From Eleginops maclovinus (lineage: Eukaryota > Chordata > Actinopteri > Perciformes > Eleginopidae), in assembly GCF_036324505.1 (NCBI RefSeq), contig NC_086370.1, forward strand, positions 17,076,600 through 17,140,599: DNA of 64,000 nucleotides, in the 5' to 3' direction. The notes below the pieces were generated by a model, which worked only from the letters and a program-made list of their open reading frames with translations, did not search any database and was not told the origin of the DNA. Position numbers and translations under genes: made by a program. Shown here in pieces: positions 1-64,000 of this stretch (position 1 is its first letter; every line of letters starts with the position of its first letter).

Positions 1-3000
1 TTGATGTGGTGGAGGAGAGAGTTTTTATTATGAAAGGAAACCAAGGTTTTATTTCAGTGCTGAGTTTTACACTTTGGCCAGATTAACCATAACAACCGGT
101 AATATGGTAGGCAGTCCGTTATTATGATGTTGAACACGTTCTATTTCTTTGAGCGTCCCTGACTTGCAGCTAATTAAATAAATGTCAGAAAACCTCACAG
201 GTATCACCTTCGAGTGGATTTTCTAGGAGAAGTTACATGCTATTTGTACTTCCAGGAACGACTATTAAGATTGTCTGAATATCTGTTTCAAAGCGGCCTC
301 ATTCGCAATTCTCTTTGGTAAGAGGAATTTGTTTCCGAGGGCACAATGGAGGTGTAGCCTCCATTGCTGTATTTAGGTCAGTGGTGTTTTCATACGGAAT
401 CAGTAATTGGATGTATACAGAAAGCTCCACTAAAGTGTGTGTAGAGCTCCTTTGTTCCACTTTGACCGAAAAGATGAAAACGTTATAGCATCTTTAATCC
501 TCAGATTTCTTGTGTAAGACAATGTAAAACTAGAGCCTCAGAGGCAGAAGTAATACAAAAAAATGGCAAAGACACTTAGATCTTCGCTAAAACAGAGCGC
601 TTTAGCACCACACTTCTTTTACTTCCTTTCCTTTTATTCCTGTCTCTCTCAAATGGTATCCCATGTACGACCCGATGTTAGCCAGTCACTCCGTGTGATG
701 TGAATCGATCAACCTTGATGATTAATCAGCATTTCTATGATTATGGTATCGTTGAATTTGAAACTGGTAGCTGACAAAACAGCTGAAATCAGTCAAACAT
801 TTATTTTCTGTTCAAATGTATACGTCTCTTTTTACATAAAGGCCAAAGATTTAGTTTTTTGTTGGATAAAACCGTTATTTAAATGTATCAAATACTCTCA
901 CACCGATGGTAGCGGGCCACCAAGCAAGATGCTGGTGTTCAACAATTCAAGGTTCATAGTCTTATTCAACCAAAATTTGACATGTGAAAATATGGATTTT
1001 TGGAACAAACTGCTAACCCTGTAATGAGCAAACAACCTGCCTCCTGAGCCCGTATCGCTGCAGCCCTTATGCTTTGCTTACAGTTGGGTTAGACAATCAA
1101 TACAACTCTTATATCTGTCCTTTTGAATATAAATCTAGAGCTAGAAGACTCCTGTTGTAAAGTAAATTGAATACATGTATTTCCTGGGAGGTCAAACGAT
1201 TCCTTTTAGTGCTGTAAATACATAAAGGGGGTTTGACATGTTGGCACATCATATAAAGCAATAGCCCTACAATCAACATCAACAATCAACAATACTTTAG
1301 GGAAGCTTTAAACATTTATTAGAATTTTTATCTGTGATAGTTGAATCAATTGCTCCTCTAGTAATTTAATATAAGCATTATAAAGGTAGAAAACATGACA
1401 TAACTTTAGTTTTTCTATTTTACTCTCAGGTTTTATTTCATGCACCCAAATGAAAAAGCATTGAAAGAAAGACCACTCTACTCCACACTGATACCAACTC
1501 CATGCAATGTCAATGCAGTGGTTTCACCTTGGCTCTCTAAACATGGCCTTCATCTGATCAATACAGTAGGTACTCCCGGCATTGATTCTGGGATGGAGCC
1601 AGATATCAATGGAATATAATTGCAACAGTTGAACTCACTTCTTCTGTGCGGGCATTTCTCCTTGTTAGTAATCATAGGACCATCATCTTCTTTCTGCTTG
1701 CTCAAAGGGGGTACTCCAGTGAGTCACTGCCAGCAGAAATTCACCTTTTGAATTCACAGACACTTACCAGGGGTTTGTTTGGAGGAATGGAGGGCTGGCC
1801 TTGCAGATATTGAATATAAAATCATCATTGTCAAACCATAATGAGAGCTCTTTTACTCTGGTGCGCTGTTATTAAAAGCCTTCGCTTCATAATACCCAGA
1901 ATGTCACGTCTCCGAGGCCCCCGTCATGTTTCCTTGCTCTTATTTTTGTTCCGAGTGTAAATTTGTAGAGACAAGGCCTGTGTGGTTAAGTGCAGCTTAG
2001 ACCGAGGTTAGCTTTGCAACAACATGATTTTAAGAAATGTTGTAGAAGGGATGAAAAAGCACCACCATTTATCCTGTAGGCTCCTGCAGTCACCTGCATC
2101 TGCATTCATTTTGATAACAAAATAGTCTTTGAGTATTACTTAAAGGGAATATGCCCCAAAAAATAAATAGTTTCTGGCTACTCAAGTTATAGTAAACTTA
2201 TTTACTTACTTCAAAGGATCTGTCACCTAATTGATAAGTTGAGCAATGTAAAAAGTAGTTTTATATGCAGAATTGTCAAAACTGTGTGTTTCAGCCTCAC
2301 AAATATAGAAAAGTCTTGATTTTCTATATTTGATATCCATTCTAATTAATGTCTTTGGGCTTTTGACCGACAATGCAAAACATCCAAAGATATCACCTTA
2401 GCTTTTGGGATATTTTCACACTTTTCTCACGTTTAATATATGATTACCCCCCGATTAACTTGGAGAATAATCTGCATCCCATCGGAAACAAAAACCTAAC
2501 TGTGGTGGCTCTGGCTAGTGGGAAAAACACATTTTGTAATACGTAAGCTTTGGGCTTCAGGGAGATTTTTCACAACTTTCTTATATTATAGGCCAAATGA
2601 TTGATACAGCAAATAAACATCAGTTGAATCAATGAACATTAAAGATCAATGACCAGCCCTTTGTGTGCTTATAGCATGATGGCATGATATTGTGAAATGC
2701 GTTGTTTCCAAGGTCAAAACTAAACTTGCATAGTCTGTATGCTAATTTAATTTCAGGGTAATCAGATTGAGGGAAGGTGCTAAAGTCCCGCTGTGACATT
2801 CACTTTCTTGTTCTCTGAATACATTGCCTATAGATTACCACGTCCTTCATGCTGCCTGTTTTGACCTTCACCACACTGTTTATCCTCTTCTTCCATCTCG
2901 AGGGAGCGACTCCATGATAGAACTGTCGATAGAGCAGATCCCTTTTTAGGTGTGAATGAAAAATAATGTATTCTGATCCTACAATAGATAATGCTGTTCG

Positions 3001-5741
3001 TGTGCGCTTTGAACATAGATATGCGTATATGGTTCTCTGCTTTAATCACCATGTCAGCATTTACACTCTTTTCTACCAAAAAGATGAATATCTGAAAATA
3101 AGTGAACCCATCATGCAGCAGGTGACATACACAACAAGCAATGAGGTGGATTTTGGGTCCAGCAGTGCCTTCTGATTGGCTGAAGTAATTTAAGCTCATT
3201 TATTTTTGCTTATGTTTTTGGCTGTGTCACATCCCTGCTGAGTAAAGTGGACTTCAGCCCCTGTTTGAATTCACATTACCCACCAGTTAGAAAGCAATAA
3301 AGCGACTACTCGGGGTGCAATGATAAAACAGCAAAACAAATCATCCTTGTAGAGATTTTTGTTTTTGAGGCTATTTACAGAGAGAGCGGAGGAAAGATGT
3401 TTTGGCTGCCAAACAGAGTTGTGTTTTTAAGACGTATGACCCGCAGCAGATTTTCCCTTGTGGCCAACATTGGGATACAACTGTGGTTGGCTTAGCAATC
3501 AAGATACTCTCCAAAAAACATATGGGATTAACCCAGTTTTGGTTTGAATTTCAAAGGATCCCAAAAGAGGATAAAGCCCATGAGTATAATCATGAATGTC
3601 ATTTTTCTCTGCTGTTTGAAGGGAATACTTCCTTTTTGGAGAGCAATGACGGATGTTGCATAGAAACTTTAATCATCATCCAGCTTTTACTGGAGCATAC
3701 ACACAAAAATCTTGACAAAGTCACATACGGCATGCAGCTCTTTTCCACACATGCCCATTCATATTACATCTTCAATGCCACATTCTTTCGGCGTGGATAC
3801 AATACTTTTTGTAATTTTCCACTTACAACGATCAAACAGGCATGCCTATTTCCTGCTGCAAGTGGGCAAGGCTCTTCTTTCTATCACTTTTTTTTTCTAC
3901 CACTTTCCACGTGAACAAACAACTGCAACACCATTCATGCCTTTCAGGACCGATTGGCCCATAGTGTGCGTTTCATTGTGTCTCGCCTCTCTGGCGACAG
4001 GCTTTTTGTCTAGTTTGAGTATTCAGAACAACTATAAACACTTTGGCCCTCAGATGTGGTCTGATGACATATAAACAAGTTTGTGTTACGCATACTCCTG
4101 CTTTAGCGTCCCCTCTACATTGGTATGGTTTTAAGACTTAAATTAACTCCAAAGTATTCGAGAGATCCAAATGAATTGTGAGGGACAGCGGTAGAAGTGT
4201 TAAGGTCTTTTATTAACAAGACGTCTGCCTGACTTTCCCTTTTTATAGCTCCGTTTATTGGCACTCCAGCCGCAGCCTGTGGTCTCAGTCATGCTGCTCC
4301 GTCTGTCTAACGTGGTTTTCATGCACCACTAAAACCAACAAACTACCATCGGCACATGTTCAAATACCTCATTAAATATAGGAGGTCCCTTTTTATGCCC
4401 TTGTTAGCTTATTACTCACTGTGGATAAACGGAGAGTCTGGGCCACACTGAGAGCAAAGGGCACCCGCCGTCATACACCGTTTGAAGATGTAAGAAATGC
4501 ACTTGCGTTGGAGCAGGACTCAACTCTAAATTTCTTCTTCAAAGAAAAGAAACACCAGACTTTAAAAGACTGCTTAAAATGAAGACATCTCCAGCTGGGG
4601 GGGAGAGGGAGGAAGAAAGAGTAAACAAATATGTGAGAGCTCAACGTACTACTGAACTCTTGTTGTACCCTGCGTGACGCTGTCTATGCAGCGCAGACAA
4701 ACCGCTGCTTTACGTGCATATCTCTCAGGGATTATGGAACAAGCGTAGACCTGAGACGTACAGTAAATAGAAACGCAGCACGCTCTCTCAGCCTTGCTTT
4801 GGTGATAACAGGATTGTGAAACCTTAAACAACCTCTCCCTCTCCCCTCTGACACTCCCTCCCCACTTCATCTCCACAGCTCCTCTCTGTGTTTGTAACAT
4901 TTATTGAGCTTCACAGGAAGCCTGCTGGGCCTGCTACAATTCAGACATGCTCTGCAAGGCCGTGGGAGCATCAGGGACAGTCTCTGTTGTCTGTGGGAGA
5001 AGAGGGGGGGGAGCTTGAGAGACACGGAGAGAGCAGAAGGAATTGTGACTATGATTCCCACATTCAGCTTGAAGCCATCCGCTTTATTATATTTCATCCT
5101 ATGCTATATATACATCCCATTTTGTTGGCCTCCCCGATGAGCAGTCTTGTAAGGGCTAATTAGCATAATTGGTTCCTAACTAAGTTAATTTCTCTTCAGT
5201 CAGAGTTTAAAAGAGGATTTAAATGAATGAGAGAAAGTGGGAAAGAGGAGGAAACGACAGCGGACTGCATTGCCAGTGTATGACCTTTTTATACATGAAG
5301 TAAAAAGATAAATAGGAAATGGAAAGGACACGTTTATCCTGCCAGTTTCTTCTTCTTTTTTTATCTTTGAAAGATTTCATTCCTGTGCAGAGTTATCGTA
5401 AAAGTCGAGTTCCTCATAAATTGTGTGAGCGGATCTATTATTGATGTGTGTCTGTGGCTCTAATCTTATTGTAGAAGCCTGTTGGGGGACAGCACATCTC
5501 CTCAAAGGACCCAGAGTGAACTCAGTCCACAATTCTTAAAAGTGCTGTGCCTTGTATCTAAGGATTCCCTGCCTTTATTGCAGGGTGTTTTATTTTTTGA
5601 ATTTGTGAAGATATGTAAAGGGATGTTTTGACCATTGCTTGCCCCCTTTGTCTGCATGCAAGTGAATTGAAACCCTCTGTATAACCATCTTTGCATTTGT
5701 AGTGTGATATTTGATTGAATCATTCTGTTTCTTTGTTACAG
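1..5741 (+). other. Part of adam12 intron 1; no exon recognised
   Basis: The first visible exon starts with two bases that complete a codon, so a signal-peptide exon ending in phase 1 must lie upstream. I found no signal-peptide-like reading frame with a donor here, and no CpG-rich promoter. The stretch holds a degenerate repeat near 2290-2640 and a 170-codon open frame at 3402-3914 that resembles no family I know. Confidence 0.6.
2290..2640. repeat. Degenerate interspersed repeat, teleost type
   Basis: The segments around 2340-2480 and 2570-2620 resemble a very common fish repeat whose consensus runs from a 'ttggac...aagatgtcacctt' block through a 'gattaatcgagaaaataatc' block. The match is from memory and heavily mutated, and I could not set the ends. 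Confidence 0.35.
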
Positions 5742-57749
<52,008 letters not shown>

Positions 57750-58689
57750 GTTTGTTTCACTAAAGTATTGGTATTTTCCAAGTCTGTAACTTTATCAGTC
57801 TTGTAATATTTAAAAATGGCCTTCCTGTGTGGACCACAGCTTTACTGGACCATATGTAAGGCATAGCCCATAAATAAGTACCAAAACACAGGTTTCTGCA
57901 TAGATTTTCTGTATATTCTAGACTTCTATTTAACCAGTAGGTTAAGTGTAAAACTTAACCTACTGGGATTTGAAACTGTCTTGACATACCGTAGTTCACA
58001 GTGACCATTAAGTCCTCTTCCTTCCAAATGTCAAAGTAACCGCTCCTTGGATCTATTAATCCTGGTGCATTTTAGGACAACCGTCCAAGATATGAGTCAG
58101 CTACAAAACAATCATTGCACTCATGAGTTATATTCATAATAAAACATCTCGCTGCTCTGGTGCTTGCAGTCATTTCACGTGATTTCATGGACCTGTAGAT
58201 GTTCAAATTTCCACTTTTGGGAAAATGTTAACTCTTATCATCCACTGAGGGGTGATCACTTTGGCAAATTGTCAAGCTCAAGAAAACAGTGAGATGTATT
58301 GTTGGAAAATCAGACCTGATGGGATAAACAACAAACAAATACAGGTGGTCACATTTACTTTAGACACACAGATTAAAACAGTCCCTTTCCACAATCCATT
58401 ACCTCATGAGAATTATGTAACGTTGACAATAAATAGGAAACGCTGTGATGATGGATCTGTAAAGCAAAGCCTCATGATTTTTATAGTCAAATTAAACGCA
58501 ACCAATGGAGTGGAATGAAATATAAGAAACCAATCTTTAAGCTGACATACTCAAGATTAAAATATGGTCTGCAGTGAGTAAAAAAATATGCTAATCATAG
58601 TTAATGGTGTAAAACTGAGACAGCCACCTGTATGGTCTTTTGTAAATGTTGTGGCAGAGCATTGAATGTTTGTCTCCCTGCATTCCTGC

Positions 58690-58960
58690 ACTGCGGTCCG
58701 CTTGCTTTCCCACAATATCGAGTGCAAAATTCGATCCGTCTCCCTCCCCGTGACCCAACTCCTGAGTAAGACGCTGCGTTGTGCTTAGCCAGCGGTATTG
58801 GATGCGGTGGAGATAGTAAATCCATCTGTCTGCTGGATTTGGCGGTGCATCCAAATCTTTATGCGTCCCTGTAGCACCACAGCGAGCGGAGCCGCGTTGG
58901 ATGTCGGCTCTGTGTGAGCCCCAGCAGGGTGCGCAGGGCAATCGACGCATTCCCGCTGCT
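58690..58960. other. CpG-dense patch of unknown nature
   Basis: By hand count there are about 21 CpG in 270 bases, close to the number expected from its base composition. Flanking introns are strongly CpG-depleted. An A-run (58963-58972) follows on the plus strand. A 130-codon antisense frame crosses the patch without family resemblance. It could be a promoter island, a recent retro-insert or an unknown repeat. Confidence 0.5.
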
Positions 58961-59250
58961 TTAAAAAAAAAAGATGAAGACACAAGCTTTGTGAGGTCAC
59001 TCTTTCTCTATGCTGGATAAGAAGCGTAGCCTAATCCTAGATGTAAGGCAAACGCATGAAGGAAGGACTTACAGGGAGACGTTCAGAGATCCCATTATCA
59101 CACCGCCAAGGTTAATCACTCAGGTGAGCAGCAGGTGGGGTGGGGGGAAGTTACTCAGTACTTTTATTAGCACTGCAAATCAGTAGAAGGTAATGTACTC
59201 AACCTGAGTGTTTAAAATGTCTGGTACTTTATGATATGATTCCCATATAG

Positions 59251-59383
59251 CAGGGGTATCCAAGCTACGGCCTTATAACTTAACTTATGAGGCAATGCGT
59301 ATACCTCACCTCTAGTGAGGGGCCCAGCCTTTCGTATATTTTTCTGTATGCGGCCCTTAGTGAAAATAGTTTGGGCACCCCTG
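59251..59383. mobile_element. hAT-type MITE, 133 bp
   Basis: The termini CAGGGGTATCCAAGCT and, inverted, CAGGGGTGCCCAAACT match in 13 of 16 positions and have the hAT start CAGGGG. An 8-bp target duplication (CCATATAG at 59243-59250 and CCATATAA at 59384-59391) differs by one base. There is no coding content. Confidence 0.88.
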
Positions 59384-59387
59384 CCAT

Positions 59388-59586
59388 ATAAAGCCGCGGA
59401 AAAAATTAAGAGACCACTTCAGCGTTATCATTTTCTCAGTTATCAGTTTGTTGTATTCTATAAACTACTGACATTTTTTTTTTTCTGTGTCGGAATTCAA
59501 CAGACACTGGAATGGCTGCCAAACGTGTAGAGATAAAGATTTAAGAAAAATGTGGAGTGGTCTCTTAATTTTTTCTAGGGCTGTAT
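59388..59586. mobile_element. MITE with about 31-bp inverted repeats, 199 bp
   Basis: The end GAAAAAATTAAGAGACCACT (59399-59418) is perfectly repeated in inverted form at the right end. The similarity extends outward through AGCC and ATA on both sides, with mismatches. The interior is AT-rich and non-coding. The terminus resembles a common teleost element, but the superfamily is not assigned. Confidence 0.85.
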
Positions 59587-59589
59587 GTG

Positions 59590-59875
59590 AAGTCTGTAGA
59601 CTACTGTTTCTCCAATGTATTCATTTTACAGCTATAGTTGCTCGTTCATGATGAGAGAAAATAATAATAGTTTCTTTCCTCTACCATTAGTTAATTGTGA
59701 GTCCAACTCAAACCGGTTCTAACTTCTGACTTTAGTAGAACATTATGCTGAAGATACTTTAAAGAAGGTAGGATTAAATGCAGGACCTTCACTTTCTTTA
59801 CACATAGTTTAATTTATATTTTCACTCAAGTAAATAATCTAAATACTTCTTCAGCAAAATCAACTGCCTGCGTTG
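59590..59875. repeat. Degenerate 'tACTTTtACTTaagTA'-type teleost repeat
   Basis: The part 59780-59850 (sparse 'gcaggac.ttcact', 'tcactcaagtaa', 'taaatacttcttc' blocks) resembles the common fish hAT-derived repeat made of alternating 'acttttactt' units. It is heavily mutated and the ends are uncertain. Confidence 0.4.
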
Positions 59876-60258
59876 CGGCTTTTCACCCCTGATTAATATC
59901 AACGTTTGCCAACTAATGATGCACTTTGGCTGAAAGGCTACTGCTTGCTTTTTAAATAAGCTGCTCGCTGACCTGCCAAAACAATGAAAACCACTACCTG
60001 CTAATATCTCCTAGCTCATTACGCGGTAATGAAACAGATGGAGCGAGTAGGATCTGTTGAGGTTTAAGTACAGGCCAGCAAGGACGTACAGGACATCATC
60101 CCTTTTAAAAAAAGTGTATTACAAGCTCATTGGAATACTCGACACGACCTCTGCTGCTGTCTTTGCCAATATGTTTCATTTTAGAAGTATTTTTTCGCAG
60201 GCTATCGTATGTGCCAATTGCACCCCATTAATGTTGAGGTGTTTCCAGGGGAACACAG

Positions 60259-60281
60259 CCCCCCCCCCCCCCCCCCCCCCC
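60259..60281. repeat. Poly-C tract, 23 C
   Basis: This is an uninterrupted run of 23 C. The opposite strand is 23 G. Confidence 0.95.
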
Positions 60282-61875
60282 TGCATCCATTACAATGAGG
60301 CAGTGCATGATAAGAAAACAGTGAGGGAAATGTTCACAAAGAGACCTGCTCGTTATTATCTTGAAAAAATACATACCAGATACCCGTGAAGTCAGACAAA
60401 TTTTAGGCAAACAAGCTCAAACCTTTTATTCGGCTGCAGGGTAAAATTAGACTGCAGCATCACACTTTTTAAAATGTCATCTTTTCAGGAATCTAGAGGA
60501 ATAGCTTTGCTTTTGGGCAGACAAACACACATATTTCAGTTCCTCCAGAGGATTCTGAAAGGTGTTTGTAAGCCCAAGGCTCATAGATCATGCATAAGCA
60601 ACAGAGGACGGTACAATCCTTCATTCTGAATTAAGATATATATGCACACAGCCAAGGCTCTGGTTACACAGTGTGAGCTTTTCTTTCCAGAGTTCTGCTG
60701 GGATTATTCTAGCATCGGAGCGGATGCATCTGTCTATTTACATCTTTGTTTTCATCAGTGCACGCCTTTGAAGAACAGCCTGCTTTGTAACTGGAGGAGG
60801 CGTTATTCACTCACTGTCCAGAAGTTACACATGTAGGATTTGTCAGGAAGTAATGTGCACTAAAGATCACAGTGGGGGGGGTACTCTCAATGTTTAAAGT
60901 CTGTGTTTGTATCAGTTTATATTCACACAGATTTTTCTCTAACTGGATCACACAAATCCCATACTGTGCATGTTTTATTACCCCACCCCCCAAACTCTGA
61001 GCCAATCCGAACAGTATTCACATGGGACTGTGATGCACACTCAGTACACGGGACCTGTGCTCCATTGGATTAAAGCATCAAAACATTTCAACCTCCGCAG
61101 GGCATCCTGGGTTTTTAAGTGCATCTCAAGAGCTCCGGCTGTCTTGTGCAGTTCTACACATTTAGCAAAAAAGTTTTAAAAAATAGGTTTCTCTTAGACA
61201 AGAGGCTACCACACCGCAGCTTTATTTAATGAATACTATATAGAATGTGATTGTTGCTTTTGTTGTACGTGAATGATGGAAATATGTTTAGTCCCAACAG
61301 ATATTCCTTAATTAGTGACATCTCTGATTGTATTTCATTAAAAGCTGACCCAATTCAACCTGAAAGCTCCCCAAACTGTCTTGTTCTGGCTGCTTAAATC
61401 TCAATAATTGCTTGTAAAAAAAAAAAAGAAATATATAAAATTTTTCTCTAAAAATAAACTCTTTGGTTTAGGACAAATAAAATCATCTTGATCTGTGCGA
61501 AGTCGTTGAGCCTGTCATTTGTAACTTTCCCTATATAGACAAAAAGAGAACATTGATAATGAACATTTTAATTATTTGCAGGCCTGGTTTTATTTTTATG
61601 TTTTAACCTGCAACAACACACCTGCAGAGAGCATGATTAAATTATTTGGTGACTGTATCACTTTGCCCATACTGTTGACTGCTGACTGTACTACACCTGC
61701 TGTAGCAGATCTCCAGGTCACCACAGTGTCAGATGGGGGTCAGTCCAGCACTGTCTGTGCATGTCAGGGACGTTCCTCCTTTTTGCACCCTGTGTGGTGC
61801 ATGGGGGGACAAATTTGTGTTTAAACACAAAGCTATCTTCACCAAAATGATGTCACACAAAAGCACCATGCTGGT

Positions 61876-62414
61876 ATTCTGGTAATACCAGCCTGTTTGA
61901 CTTCGATTCTCTCCGGCATACAGTCTGGAACAGCGTCATTGGATTTGGATTACTGTAATGGGTGGAAACTTGTCTGAAGTTTAAAATCATTGGAGTTCCC
62001 TTAACCAATCACTAACGTTTGGTAATGACGTATATTATGCGCCGAAGGGCAGGCTCTGACCTGACGCTTCCTACTTCCGCTTTCACAGTAGTAAACAAAT
62101 CGCTACCTGCGAGCGTGGCTGTCGAAATGGCTGTCAACGACATGTGTCGATGTTGTCAATGTAACCTAAGGATTCAGGGGAAAATTCGTAACTCCAAACA
62201 ATGACTCCGTCGCCATTGTTGAACTACAGACTAGACTACAATTCAAACTCGGAACCAAGTTCGACGTAATTGCTCTCAACCCCTCCCCCTGTTCGCTGAT
62301 TGGACCGATATAATTCTGAGTTCCAGTAATCGTACATAATGAGTTCTCGCCCAGTCTCACTTACAGGAGCAAAATGAAATTGGGCGGAAGTACGTAGGCT
62401 GGTATAGCCAGGCT
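61876..62414. mobile_element. 539-bp inverted-repeat element with 11-bp target duplication
   Basis: The left end ATTCTGGTAATACCAGCCT and the inverted right end AGCCTGGCTATACCAGCCT match in 15 of 19 positions. They abut perfect direct repeats ACCATGCTGGT at 61865-61875 and 62415-62425. The interior is CpG-rich (about 24 CpG from 62018 to 62400 by hand count) and codes for nothing recognisable. A 9- to 11-bp duplication would suit a Mutator-like element, but this is inference. Confidence 0.75.
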
Positions 62415-63089
62415 ACCATGCTGGTGTCTTAGATATCATTTCCTGCTGGAAACCAAAGGGCCAAGACTACAAGTACTGTGTTGGGATTTCGACACAAGTT
62501 TGGCCTATAGGAAAGAAACATGTTGTGTATTAGAAAAATATAACTCACACCAGAGAGAAAAGTAGATTTGGCATCACAGAAGGCCGCTCACAGCCCCGTC
62601 ACCACTTCCCCCGATCAGACGGCCACTTCAGAGCACTTACAAAAACTCTTTCATTCCCGCTGCATTTCGCCATTTTGAACAAAGCCAAATAGACTGCCAC
62701 TATTATATATTACTATTTTGATGCAGCTCGGAACATGTGCTTCTTATTCTTCTAATTTCTTTTTATGCGAGTCTTTCATGGTTGTGTGTTTATATGTAGT
62801 TTTTAATGAGCCCTTTAACCAAGAACATGTTTTATCAGTGATTTAATCAGTAATGTTTTTCTAAAATTGTACAAATGTAACTATGGGTGCATTTATGTTT
62901 TATAATTTGAATTTTTCAGCTAGTAAAGGAGGAGCTTTATTTAACTATTTCAGTTTTCTAAAAACTACCTGGCTAGCTTGTGAAATCCTGCCCTAGCGAT
63001 CAATAAAGTTCTCTCTTAACTTTTAATTGCACATATTATGTTATTTGTTTAAAATATGTTGTGTTATTAATCAGAATCTTTATGTTAAG

Positions 63090-63245
63090 ATTAAGATAAA
63101 GAAGTAACCAAAGCTGAAAAAAAATGTATTGCGGTGAAAAGTATTTTCCTCGTAAAGTGGAGGCGAGTAAGAATACTCCAAGTCAAAAACAAACACCTAA
63201 ATATGATACTTAAGAGCAGCACTTGAATAAATGTTCCTAGGTCAT
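63090..63245. repeat. Degenerate teleost interspersed repeat fragment
   Basis: The blocks 'aaaagtattttcctcgtaaagtgg', 'atgatacttaagagcagcacttgaataaatg' and neighbours resemble the same 'acttaagtacagtacttgagtaaatgta' repeat type noted near 59.8 kb. The match is from memory. Confidence 0.45.
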
Positions 63246-63584
63246 TAAATTGATATCATTAATTAAGATCATTAAATGGTATGGTGTCCTTGTGCGTCCC
63301 GCAAGGCGCCTCCAAATAAATGTACTGTTTTTATTTGATCATTTTGACACCATAGTAAGTCTGAATGCACTCATGAATGTTTTAAACCTGGCAGCTCTCT
63401 TGTTGTCGCTGTGTAACAAATTTTTTTCCGTGAGTGCATATAGCTTAAAGTTTGTCCGTGTGTGTCGTGGTTTTGTGCATACGTGTGTGTGACGTAGCAG
63501 GTCTGCTGGTGGCAGATGTTTATCACTGCCTCGCCTCCTTGCTGTAAATTAGTAACACATGATGGCACCTCGTACAGATAACCT

Positions 63585-63587
<3 letters not shown>

Positions 63588-63646
<59 letters not shown>
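63588..63646. repeat. (AC)n microsatellite, about 29 units
   Basis: This is an uninterrupted AC run of about 59 bases. Confidence 0.97.
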
Positions 63647-63650
<4 letters not shown>

Positions 63651-64000
63651 TACACTGCCGCAGAGGTGGCGGACACAGAGGAGGTTTGGGATTCCTCTCG
63701 TGTTAGCGGGGGGAATCAGAGAAGATAACACAGTGCCCTCTAGTGAGACGTGTCTTCTTTTGTCTGCAGATGGCTGCCAAACAGCTAATCCATATTCAGA
63801 GGGAGGTAGAAGGTGTCGTGATATATTATTCGGGTTCCCTTTCACTCTGTCTCGAGATAAGAGTAATGAGATCTGTGGTGTTTTGCAAATTAAACTCAGT
63901 TAGCATCTTGGATATATCTATTGAGAACAACTCAGTACAAGGCATGTTAAAATCAATTAATTCTGAAACATATCTGGCATTCTTCAGGACAGATTCATCA

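Larger units (their letters stand above)
57750..64000 (+). other. Intron or 3' part of adam12; terminal exon(s) not found
   Basis: The human protein has about 60 more residues, ending in a basic, proline-rich tail. No open, in-phase exon resembling it was seen here. The stretch holds several DNA-transposon remnants, a poly-C tract, a CA repeat and two CpG-dense patches. Confidence 0.6.

Noticed and set aside
3402..3914. 170-codon plus-strand open frame
   Set aside because: It has no family resemblance, no repeat signature and no exon borders in adam12 phase, so it was treated as chance.
4291..4332. Short ATG frame (MLLRLSNVVF...) considered as the signal-peptide exon
   Set aside because: It is only 13 codons before a stop, has no donor in the required phase, and has no CpG-rich promoter around it.
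58591..58983. 130-codon antisense frame across the CpG-dense patch
   Set aside because: It resembles no protein family. The CpG patch is kept as an observation, but the frame is not called as a gene.
62592..62691. Acceptor-like 'gctcacag' followed by an open frame ending in a stop, considered as the last adam12 exon
   Set aside because: The frame (starting PRHHFPRSDG) lacks the proline-rich, basic character and the terminal motif expected of the ADAM12 tail.
63770..63805. Exon-like 36 bp with strong acceptor (cttcttttgtctgcag) and a GT donor, phase 0 on both sides
   Set aside because: The 12 residues (MAAKQLIHIQRE) do not resemble the ADAM12 C-terminus, and such chance pairs are frequent. 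It could only be accepted with RNA reads.

Overview
This is vertebrate nuclear DNA, most likely from a teleost fish. Coding sequence is split into short exons with GT/AG borders. Introns carry long dinucleotide microsatellites, and the interspersed repeats (LINE tails, a tRNA-derived SINE, small inverted-repeat DNA elements) are of kinds common in percomorph genomes. There is no operon structure and no prokaryotic feature.

One gene is recognised: adam12, on the plus strand, encoding a disintegrin and metalloproteinase. Twenty exons lie between 5742 and 57749. All 19 junctions keep one reading frame and give 847 residues plus one split codon. They match exons 2 to 21 of the human long form by recalled protein similarity. 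The domain order is prodomain, furin site, zinc metalloprotease, disintegrin, cysteine-rich, EGF-like, transmembrane helix and proline-rich cytoplasmic tail. The signal-peptide exon should lie upstream of base 1. The last coding exon(s) and the 3' UTR were not found and probably lie beyond base 64000.

Layout: 1-5741 is the end of intron 1. 5742-8286 holds two prodomain exons. 8287-26673 is an 18.4-kb intron with microsatellites, a TTAA-bounded DNA element, a truncated LINE with a perfect 11-bp target duplication, and sequence that may be regulatory. 26674-32376 holds seven exons for the rest of the prodomain and the first part of the protease domain. The zinc-site exon is at 35477-35625, and an 8.6-kb intron follows. 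44206-54363 codes for the end of the protease domain and the disintegrin, cysteine-rich and EGF-like regions. 54681-57749 codes for the membrane helix and tail. 57750-64000 has no recognised exon but is rich in transposon remnants and contains two CpG-dense patches.

No second gene, RNA gene or novel multi-gene system could be supported. The most useful leads are two competing in-frame splice acceptors at the transmembrane exon, a read-through that would give a secreted form, a 539-bp inverted-repeat element with an intact 11-bp duplication, and an unexplained CpG-dense patch near 58.7-59.0 kb.
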